From positions 3,038,001 to 3,102,000 of the forward strand of contig NC_014655.1 in NCBI RefSeq assembly GCF_000166395.1: a DNA stretch of 64,000 nucleotides. Reading direction: 5' to 3'. Shown in pieces: positions 35,727 through 42,213 of this stretch (positions within the stretch are counted from its first letter, which is position 1; every line of letters begins with the position of its first letter). The translations under genes were made by a program, and so were the position numbers. The stretch is from Leadbetterella byssophila DSM 17132. GTDB taxonomy: Bacteria; Bacteroidota; Bacteroidia; Cytophagales; Spirosomataceae. The notes under the pieces are model-generated. The model had not been told where the DNA came from and did not search any database. It saw only the letters and a program-made list of their open reading frames with translations.

Positions 35727-36604
35727 TTTCTTTGCTTACTTACTAAACTAAAAAGTTTGTACCATTGTGCATGGGTCAGTGAAATGTTAGTGGCTGCAGC
35801 TACATTTTGGATTCGCGCAGGGTTAGGAGATCCTATGATAGGTAGCATGCCCAGATTCAATAACCATGCCACTGCAATTTGTTCTACGTTTGATTGATGT
35901 TCGTTTGCTATCTCTGTTAAAGCGTCACGTAGTACTACACTATCTAATGTGGTGCCTTCTAATATATCTCCTCCCGCTAATGGGGCCCAAACCAATGGTT
36001 TTCCGAAGGACTCTTTGATTTCATCTAATCTGCCATCAAAAATAGCTTCAGGGTTGAGGATGTTGAATTTCAGATGGTTTGTTACTATAGGTAAATCCAA
36101 TACAGATTTTAATAGTCTGTATTGTGAAGAGGAGAAATTTGCAACACCTATATGTTTCACCACTCCACTGTGTACCAGATAATCCAGAGTGCCGGCTATT
36201 TCTTCAATGTCTGTTATATAATCAAGCCCATCTAATAGCAAGATGTCCAGGTATTGCTTTCCAGATTTTTGCAAAAAAGTATCTAATTGACGAATAAGCG
36301 CAGTTCGCGACTGATCAATGATTTCATAGCCTTCTGGACTGATTTCTTTACCTAATCTAGCTAAAGTTACTAGGTCTTTTCGGTCAAAATCGTTCTTTGC
36401 CAGGGTATCAAAAAATACTTTATGTATTCTCTCGTTCTTGCCGGCCGCAGAGAACTCAAACGTGGTAATTCCTAGGTCAAGACATAATTTGAAGACCTTT
36501 TCTGCCTCTTCTTCATGGAAATCTACCATTTCCTCCCAACGCCACAGGGAGTACAATGCCTTGGATACTTTCGGTCCTGAATCACTCAAATATATCTTTT
36601 CCAT
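35723..36604 (-). CDS. Aldo/keto reductase-fold protein with degenerate active site
   Basis: A 293-residue TIM-barrel protein of the YdhF-like aldo/keto reductase family (HIGVANFSSSQ, VAWLLNLGMLPIIGSPNPARIQ for the NADP phosphate end). The catalytic tetrad appears lost. Where family members have FDTAxxYGxE it reads FEFSAAGKNE, giving Glu50 for Asp and Gly55 for Tyr. The His of LLHRPD is Asp125 (LLLDGLDY), and the Lys site reads LARLGKE. It may bind a cofactor without reducing carbonyls. It is coupled by a 4-base overlap to the aminotransferase gene. Confidence 0.75.
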   Translation of the reverse strand: MEKIYLSDSGPKVSKALYSLWRWEEMVDFHEEEAEKVFKLCLDLGITTFEFSAAGKNERIHKVFFDTLAKNDFDRKDLVTLARLGKEISPEGYEIIDQSRTALIRQLDTFLQKSGKQYLDILLLDGLDYITDIEEIAGTLDYLVHSGVVKHIGVANFSSSQYRLLKSVLDLPIVTNHLKFNILNPEAIFDGRLDEIKESFGKPLVWAPLAGGDILEGTTLDSVVLRDALTEIANEHQSNVEQIAVAWLLNLGMLPIIGSPNPARIQNVAAATNISLTHAQWYKLFSLVSKQRK

Positions 36605-36629
36605 TACTCTAAAATTTTACTAAAATTAT

Positions 36630-36661
36630 AAAAAAAACGCCACGAATCTCAGCCGTGACGT
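36630..36661 (-). terminator. Orphan intrinsic terminator
   Basis: Minus-strand stem ACGTCACG/CGTGGCGT (8 bp, one G-U), loop of 9, followed by eight U. No protein gene lies upstream on this strand before hemE, so it implies a non-coding transcript. Confidence 0.75.
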
Positions 36662-36805
36662 CTTTCCACCAATTAAAGTTTTAGTCCATCGAATAAAATT
36701 GCAATAATGTTATAGGCCTTTCGGCCGCCTTATTTTCTAATTAAAGGTTTAATGACGAGGAACTATCCCGTTCATTTACAATTCAAATGTCACTATTTAG
36801 TTTAG
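36630..36805 (-). ncRNA. Putative small RNA, about 175 bases
   Basis: Predicted from a minus-strand TAATTTTG box (36818-36811) to the orphan terminator at 36630. It contains the hairpin GGCC-GAAA-GGCC with a GNRA tetraloop at 36715-36726. I do not recognise it as 4.5S RNA, tmRNA or RNase P RNA: none of their conserved cores is present. A 6S-like RNA cannot be excluded by eye. The start is inferred. Confidence 0.4.
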
Positions 36806-36827
36806 TCTACCAAAATTATAGACTAAA
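36801..36827. promoter_or_regulatory. Perfect 9-base dyad around a promoter element
   Basis: TTTAGTCTA-N9-TAGACTAAA, no mismatch. The 9-base centre plus one neighbour holds the minus-strand -7 element TAATTTTG. It can act as an operator or form a hairpin. Confidence 0.5.
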
Positions 36828-36891
36828 AATTTTATTCACTTAATGAAATAGTTAAAGAAATTCTTAAAAATGTAAAATTTCTACTGCGGTA

Positions 36892-36920
36892 TTTCCCCCT
36901 TCGGGCTTGGGAAAGTTTTT
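36892..36920 (+). terminator. UUCG hairpin with U-run ahead of hemE
   Basis: Plus-strand stem TTTCCC/GGGAAA with an inner CC-TTCG-GG (classic cUUCGg tetraloop) and a CTT bulge, followed by G and five U at 36916-36920, 13 bases before hemE. It could be an attenuator or a terminator for a plus-strand leader. Confidence 0.4.
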
Positions 36921-36921
36921 G

Positions 36922-36929
36922 TAATTTTG
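36922..36929 (+). promoter_or_regulatory. -7 element abutting hemE
   Basis: TAATTTTG, exact TAnnTTTG match, ends 4 bases before the hemE ATG, so a transcript from here would be leaderless. It overlaps the end of the region after the UUCG hairpin. Confidence 0.4.
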
Positions 36930-36933
36930 CAAA

Positions 36934-37953
36934 ATGGAACTACAAAATGATTTGCTGCTTAGGGCAGCCAGAGGAGAAAAAACAGAAAGAGTGCCGGTTT
37001 GGATGATGCGTCAAGCTGGTAGAATCCTAAAAGAGTATAGAGAAGTAAGGGCGAAAGCCGGAAGTTTCATAGCTCTAGCTACTACTCCTGAACTTGCTGC
37101 AGAAGTAACATTGCAGCCCGTGGATATTTTAGGAGTGGATGCAGCCATTATCTTCTCTGATATTTTAGTAGTTCCTGAGGCCATGGGACTTCCGTATGAA
37201 ATGGTGGAAGCTAAAGGACCCTATTTTCCAAAAACTGTGAAGACGAAAGAGGATATTGATTTATTGGTCACCACAGAAATGGAAGACAGACTATCTTATG
37301 TCTATGAATCCATGGATATTGTAAAAAGAGAGCTTGGAGGAAGAGTACCTTTGATTGGATTTGCAGGTGCTCCTTTTACCATATTTTGCTACATGATTGA
37401 AGGCCAAGGTTCTAAGACTTTTTCCAAAGCAAAAAAGGTACTTTACAGTGATCCAGAATTTGCCCATACCTTATTAAATAAGATTACCGAAGCTACTATT
37501 TCCTATTTAAAAGGAAAGGTGAAGCACGGTGCGGATTTACTTCAAATCTTTGACTCCTGGGCCGGAGTTTTATCGCCTGCCCAGTATTCGGCCTTTTCTA
37601 TTCCTTACTTGAAGAGAATTTCAGATGCATTTCCCGAAGTTCCGGTTACTTTATTCTCAAAAGGTGCATTTTTTGCTAGGAAAGACTTGGGCGAATTATC
37701 TTGTGATGTTGTAGGATTAGATTGGAACATGGACATCCGGGAGTCCAGGGAGCTTATTCCAAATAAGACTTTGCAAGGAAACCTAGATCCATGTGTGCTT
37801 TATAGCCCTTTCTCGGAGGTAGAAAAGCAAACGAAAACCATGGTTCAAGCCTTTGGCAAAGAAAGATATATTGCTAACCTGGGGCATGGAGTGTATCCTG
37901 ACACAGACCCGGAAAAGGTTAAATGCTTTATTGAGACGGTGAAAGCTTGTTAA
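36934..37953 (+). CDS. hemE: Uroporphyrinogen decarboxylase
   Basis: A 339-residue cytoplasmic heme-biosynthesis enzyme that decarboxylates uroporphyrinogen III to coproporphyrinogen III. The signature [10 protein letters not shown] is at residues ~21-30 (Arg residues bind propionates), followed by IIFSDILV with the catalytic Asp, [16 protein letters not shown] (the second family signature) and [13 protein letters not shown] near the end. The gene is complete. It appears to be alone, with a possible leaderless promoter, about 8 kb from hemA. Confidence 0.96.
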   Translation: MELQNDLLLRAARGEKTERVPVWMMRQAGRILKEYREVRAKAGSFIALATTPELAAEVTLQPVDILGVDAAIIFSDILVVPEAMGLPYEMVEAKGPYFPKTVKTKEDIDLLVTTEMEDRLSYVYESMDIVKRELGGRVPLIGFAGAPFTIFCYMIEGQGSKTFSKAKKVLYSDPEFAHTLLNKITEATISYLKGKVKHGADLLQIFDSWAGVLSPAQYSAFSIPYLKRISDAFPEVPVTLFSKGAFFARKDLGELSCDVVGLDWNMDIRESRELIPNKTLQGNLDPCVLYSPFSEVEKQTKTMVQAFGKERYIANLGHGVYPDTDPEKVKCFIETVKAC

Positions 37954-37998
37954 AATTTTTGAACCCTCTGTCCGTTTTCATGTAATAAACCATATGTG

Positions 37999-39597
37999 AT
38001 GAAGAGATATCTTGTATTCTTTTTGCTTCCGTTTTCCCTCTTAGCTCAGAAGGCAGAGCCTTTGGGAACAGCCGTGAATTCAGAATACAATGAACTACAC
38101 CCTCTGATAAGTGCAGATGGTAAGACTCTTTTTTTTGTCAGGGCAGGGCATCCTTCTAATACCAAAGGGAAAGAACATTCGAACGATATTTGGTATACAG
38201 AAAAAGGTAAAGATGGAAAGTGGGTGAGTGCTAAGCGCATGCCCCGTCAGTTAAATAGAGATAGGTATAACGATCTATTTTATATCTCTCCAGATGGAAA
38301 TACAGCTATTATTAGAGGAGAATACGAGAAGGGGGTAATAAATATGGATAAAGTGGGGCTTTCTATCATCAAGAAGAAAGGTTCTGTATGGCAGAATCCT
38401 GAAGCCCTTAAAATTCCCGGCTTAAGCAAGAAGGTGAAAGGACCGATACTCACGGCTACTATGAGTAATAATGGTAAAGTGATTATCTTGTCTTTTAGTG
38501 AAAAGAAGGGAGGAGGGGATGATGATCTGTATGTGACCCTTATGGATAAACAAGGCAACTGGTCTGAATTAAAAAGCCTGGGCAAAGATATCAATACCGG
38601 AGATGTGGAATGTTCACCCTATCTCAGTGCAGATAACTCCACCTTATATTTTGCTTCCAATAGAAAAGGAGGCGAAGGAGGATATGATATTTGGATGAGT
38701 AGGAGAAGAGGAAAGGGATGGTTCTCCTGGACTAAACCTGTGAACCTGGGGCCACATATCAATAGTAAGGAAGATGAAATGTATTATACCATGGAGTCTT
38801 CCGGGGAATATGCCTACTTTGCTTCAAAAAATAACTCCATGGGGAAATATGATCTATTTCGTATACGAGTGGAGGATTTGACGCAAGAATCTACACCAAA
38901 CGAAGGGGTGCTACAAGCAACTACCTTAGCTGAAGAGAGGAAAGAAGAAGAACAGCCTATCGTCCCTACAAAAGTAGCTATAATTAGTGGGAAGGTTACT
39001 GATCTGACTACTGGAAAGCCTATTGAAGTTAGAATCATCTATGAAGATATGGAGGATGGAGAAGAATTAGGTGTGGCTACTTCTGATCCTATAACCGGTG
39101 AATATAAGATTGTATTACCCTATGGAAAGAGATACTCCATTCGACCTGAATCAGATAATCTACTTGGGGTTTCAAAAAGTATAGACTTGACCATTCCCGG
39201 ACAATATAAAGAGATCACGGGGCAAGATTTAGAAACAGCTCCTATCAAGGCAGGGACAGCTATAACTCTTAATAATGTATTCTTTGAGTTTGCGAAGGCA
39301 ACTTTAGAAAAAGAATCATTCCTGGAATTAGACCGACTGATAGCATTGCTTGTCAAAAATCCTAACATGGCCATAGAAGTTCAAGGACATACGGATAATG
39401 TAGGTTCTGATAATGCAAACATGCGATTATCCCAGCAGAGAGCAGATGCAGTTAAGGCGTATTTTGTAGAGAAAGGTATTGCAACGGATAGAATTACCAG
39501 TACGGGATTTGGAGAAAGTAGACCTGTGGCCTCAAATGAAACTACAGAAGGTCAGGCTAAAAACCGTAGGGTGGAGTTTGTGATCTTAAGGAAATAA
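37999..39597 (+). CDS. OmpA-family outer membrane protein with PD40 propeller
   Basis: A 532-residue exported protein (signal KRYLVFFLLPFSLLA, cleavage before Q; ATG at 37999 preferred to GTG at 37996). Residues ~20-290 hold WD40-like PD40 repeats (LISADGKTLFFVRAG, YLSADNSTLYFASNRKGGEGGYDIWMS). Residues ~325-405 form a carboxypeptidase-regulatory-like domain. Residues ~415-530 form an OmpA peptidoglycan-binding domain (QGHTDNVGSDNANMRLSQQRA, TGFGESRP). The order propeller-CRD-OmpA is that of T9SS protein PorE without its TPR part, so it may anchor a complex to peptidoglycan. Role not proven. Confidence 0.83.
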   Translation: MKRYLVFFLLPFSLLAQKAEPLGTAVNSEYNELHPLISADGKTLFFVRAGHPSNTKGKEHSNDIWYTEKGKDGKWVSAKRMPRQLNRDRYNDLFYISPDGNTAIIRGEYEKGVINMDKVGLSIIKKKGSVWQNPEALKIPGLSKKVKGPILTATMSNNGKVIILSFSEKKGGGDDDLYVTLMDKQGNWSELKSLGKDINTGDVECSPYLSADNSTLYFASNRKGGEGGYDIWMSRRRGKGWFSWTKPVNLGPHINSKEDEMYYTMESSGEYAYFASKNNSMGKYDLFRIRVEDLTQESTPNEGVLQATTLAEERKEEEQPIVPTKVAIISGKVTDLTTGKPIEVRIIYEDMEDGEELGVATSDPITGEYKIVLPYGKRYSIRPESDNLLGVSKSIDLTIPGQYKEITGQDLETAPIKAGTAITLNNVFFEFAKATLEKESFLELDRLIALLVKNPNMAIEVQGHTDNVGSDNANMRLSQQRADAVKAYFVEKGIATDRITSTGFGESRPVASNETTEGQAKNRRVEFVILRK

Positions 39598-39618
39598 AAA
39601 AACCGGGTTACCCCGGTT
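39596..39618 (-). terminator. Terminator of the IscA-type gene
   Basis: Minus-strand stem AACCGGG/CCCGGTT, loop GTAA, followed by a seven-U run. It overlaps the TAA stop of the IscA-type gene on one side and the stop of the convergent OmpA-family gene on the other. Confidence 0.85.
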
Positions 39619-39943
39619 ATACTGAAAAGCTTTCTCCGCAGCCACAAGTTCGAGTGGCGTTGGGGTTCTTAAAATGAAATCCTTTTCCATTTAGGCCATC
39701 ACTAAAGTCTAGTTCTGTGCCCATTAAATAAAGAAGGCTCTTCTTATCTACGAAGATCTTGATGCCTTTGTCTTCAAAAATATGGTCTGTAGGCTGTTGT
39801 TCAGCATCAAAGGCCAAGTTATACATCAATCCGGAACATCCTCCACCTTCTACGGCGACACGGATGCCATGGTTGTCATTTTTTCCCTCTTTTTCTCTCA
39901 GTTCAAAGATCTTTTCCTTAGCTATATCTGATACTGTGACCAT
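39617..39943 (-). CDS. A-type iron-sulfur carrier protein (IscA/SufA/ErpA family)
   Basis: A 108-residue HesB-like protein that carries Fe-S clusters or iron to target enzymes. The three conserved cysteines are Cys36 in GGGCSGLMY and Cys100/Cys102 in TCGCGESF. It stands alone rather than in a suf or isc operon, so the exact subtype (IscA, SufA, ErpA) cannot be given. It has its own terminator. Confidence 0.92.
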   Translation of the reverse strand: MVTVSDIAKEKIFELREKEGKNDNHGIRVAVEGGGCSGLMYNLAFDAEQQPTDHIFEDKGIKIFVDKKSLLYLMGTELDFSDGLNGKGFHFKNPNATRTCGCGESFSV

Positions 39944-39997
39944 GATTAAATTTAATTTTCTGCTATATAATAACGGAATTTTTTATGCCGGAGTTCA

Positions 39998-41197
39998 TTA
40001 AGGATAAAGCAGATACTTCTTTCTCATTTCCTTATACTGAGATAGGCCAGGCTCCCAAGAAGCTCTAATTTCTTCCGCCGTAGCTCCGGATTCAATTTGT
40101 TTTCTGAATTCGTAAACACCTGCTAGGTAATCAATATTTCCCATTTGCTTGCTTTGGGACCTGTCAAAGAACTTATCTTTTGCCGGATATGCCTTATAAA
40201 GTTCTATCATCCATTCAATCTGAATTCTTCCCGTTTTACGGAAATGGGCTGTATCAAACTCTCTAAGATCTAATCCGTAACAAGCTTGATCCTGATGAAG
40301 AGGAGTTTCCGCCATTCCTTTGATGCTTTTAGGGGTGAATTGGAAGTCGTACTTTCCTTTTAACAAAGGCGCTCCTAAGATGGTGAATGGAGTTAAGGTC
40401 CCTCTGCCTTGGCTAATAATGGTGCCTTCGAAAAGACATAATGTTGGATATAATAAGATACTTTGAGGAGTATTTAAGTTAGGAGAAGGCTTAACGGGAA
40501 GCTCATAATGCATGTCATGATGGTAGTTTTGTACAGGAATTATGGTAATGTCCGTTTTCATTCCTCCCGGTAGCCATCCTTCACCGTTGATCATTTGAGC
40601 AAATTCTCCTATAGTCATTCCATGAGTCATAGGGATAGGGAATTGTCCTATACCTGACTTTAATCTCATATCTAAGATAGGACCATCTATGATATATCCA
40701 TTAGGATTTGGTCGGTCTAAGATGAGCATAGGTTTTTTGTGCTCCGCACAAGCTTCCATTACATCTCTTAATACATTAATGTAGGTGTAAAATCTACATC
40801 CCACGTCCTGAATATCAAAGATCATAATATCCAAATCCTTCAAGTCTTCTTCTGAAGGTTTTCTTTTTTTGCCGTATAGAGAAATGATCTTAATTCCGGT
40901 TGCTTCATCGATTTCGTCGCCCACTTTGATTCCCGCACTAGCATTACCTCTGAACCCGTGTTCCGGCCCAAATGCTTTTTTAATCTGTATGCCTCTCTGA
41001 ATAAGGGTGTCTACTAAATGCCTGTCCCCTACGATGGAGGTCGGGTTTGCTAAAATACCTACTCGTTTACCTTCAAGTAGAGAGAGGTATTTGTCCATTT
41101 GTTCTGCTCCTGTAGTGATGGTCTGTGCTTTTGCACAGCTGATTAGCCCAAATAATAAGGGCAGTAGTAATAAAATTGAAAATGGGCGCTTACGCAT
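39998..41197 (-). CDS. namZ: Exo-beta-N-acetylmuramidase NamZ-type (DUF1343)
   Basis: A 399-residue exported protein; the signal region MRKRPFSILLLLPLLFGLISC has a lipobox Cys, so it is probably a lipoprotein. Family motifs are GKRVGILANPTSIV near 43, AFGPEHGFRG near 76, DIMIFDIQDVGCRFYTYI near 125 and LDRPNPNG near 160. DUF1343 proteins were shown to be NamZ (GH171), which release terminal MurNAc from peptidoglycan fragments, supporting wall recycling. The catalytic Glu is probably in GPEHGFRG; this follows from the family. No other recycling gene is adjacent. Confidence 0.87.
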   Translation of the reverse strand: MRKRPFSILLLLPLLFGLISCAKAQTITTGAEQMDKYLSLLEGKRVGILANPTSIVGDRHLVDTLIQRGIQIKKAFGPEHGFRGNASAGIKVGDEIDEATGIKIISLYGKKRKPSEEDLKDLDIMIFDIQDVGCRFYTYINVLRDVMEACAEHKKPMLILDRPNPNGYIIDGPILDMRLKSGIGQFPIPMTHGMTIGEFAQMINGEGWLPGGMKTDITIIPVQNYHHDMHYELPVKPSPNLNTPQSILLYPTLCLFEGTIISQGRGTLTPFTILGAPLLKGKYDFQFTPKSIKGMAETPLHQDQACYGLDLREFDTAHFRKTGRIQIEWMIELYKAYPAKDKFFDRSQSKQMGNIDYLAGVYEFRKQIESGATAEEIRASWEPGLSQYKEMRKKYLLYP

Positions 41198-41282
41198 GTT
41201 AATTTAATATGTAAATGTTCGGTAAAATTACTTAATAATTATGGAAGAAAATTGTGTTTTGCTTAGTAAAAATATTATTTTT

Positions 41283-41287
41283 GGAGG
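41283..41287 (+). promoter_or_regulatory. Shine-Dalgarno-like sequence deciding a start
   Basis: GGAGG ends 2 bases before the ATG at 41290. Such sequences are rare in Bacteroidota. It supports this ATG over an in-frame ATG at 41254. Confidence 0.4.
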
Positions 41288-41289
41288 TT

Positions 41290-42114
41290 ATGATAGAGAA
41301 CATTAGAGACTACTTTGCAGCCATACCCAGCCTACATAGATCCATTATTTTGGTAGGAGGCATAGGTTTTTTTTGGATGTTGGAATATATCATTCCTCTA
41401 TTCCAACATAGATATCACAAGGTTAAACATGCCGGGTTCAATCTGTTTTTTACTTTGACTACGATAATAGTCAACTTTTCTCTGGCCTTCGTCTTACTGA
41501 AGGCGAGCGACTGGGCAGTTCAAAATCAATTTGGAATCATCAATTGGTTGCCTGAAATGCCATTGTGGGTATATGGATTAGTAGGATTGTTACTGCTGGA
41601 TTTAATTGGAGCCTATTTCGTACATTGGTTAGAACATCAAGTAAAATGGATGTGGATGTTTCATTTGATTCATCATAGTGATTTGCATGTGGATACTACC
41701 ACTGCTAACAGGCATCATCCGGGGGAGAGTGTTTTTCGACTAGTATTTACCGTTGTGGCAGTAGTGCTCACAGGTGCACCTATGTGGCTAGTGTTCCTTT
41801 ACCAGTCTCTTTCCGTAGTTCTTTCTCAGTTTAATCATGCTAATATCCGTCTCCCTGAAAAGCTGGACAAGGTTTTAAGTTACATCATCGTAACTCCAGA
41901 CATGCACCATACCCATCACCACTATGTGTTGCCCTACACTGATTCCAATTACGGGAATATATTTTCCATATGGGACAGGTTATTTGGGACCTTTTCTTAT
42001 TTGAAAAGAGAAGAATTGGTGTATGGTGTGGACACGTGTATGGATCCTGAGGAGAATCAGCATATTGGTGCTATGTTAAAGATACCTTTTGGCTTCTACA
42101 GGAGGTCATCCTAA
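41290..42114 (+). CDS. Sterol desaturase/fatty acid hydroxylase family membrane protein
   Basis: A 274-residue membrane di-iron enzyme. About four hydrophobic segments surround His boxes HWLEH, HLIHHSD, NRHHPGE and MHHTHHHY, which bind two irons. Family members hydroxylate or desaturate lipids; in Bacteroidota the substrate is often a fatty acid or carotenoid, but it is unknown here. The ATG at 41290 is chosen because it is preceded by GGAGG and gives a family-like start (MIENIRDYFAAIPS); 12 extra codons are open upstream. It is a single gene. Confidence 0.85.
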   Translation: MIENIRDYFAAIPSLHRSIILVGGIGFFWMLEYIIPLFQHRYHKVKHAGFNLFFTLTTIIVNFSLAFVLLKASDWAVQNQFGIINWLPEMPLWVYGLVGLLLLDLIGAYFVHWLEHQVKWMWMFHLIHHSDLHVDTTTANRHHPGESVFRLVFTVVAVVLTGAPMWLVFLYQSLSVVLSQFNHANIRLPEKLDKVLSYIIVTPDMHHTHHHYVLPYTDSNYGNIFSIWDRLFGTFSYLKREELVYGVDTCMDPEENQHIGAMLKIPFGFYRRSS

Positions 42115-42213
42115 AATTTTAGCTGTCATCATTTGAGTTTACCGCTCGTGTAGATCCGGTTTAAGTGTAGCTTTTTTATTCCCAAATTTGAATTGAAAAA
42201 GCTATTACTTATA

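Larger units (their letters stand above)
36605..36933. other. Structured intergenic region between the AKR gene and hemE
   Basis: 329 bases with no credible protein. It holds an orphan minus-strand terminator (36630-36661), a GNRA-type hairpin GGCC-GAAA-GGCC on the minus strand (36715-36726), a 9-base perfect dyad (36801-36827) around a minus-strand TAATTTTG box, and a plus-strand UUCG hairpin just ahead of hemE (36892-36914). This is consistent with a small RNA on the minus strand and a leader element for hemE. Confidence 0.6.

Noticed and set aside
36630-36805. 6S RNA, 4.5S RNA or tmRNA
   Set aside because: No conserved core of 4.5S RNA or tmRNA is visible. A 6S call would need a covariance model that I cannot run.
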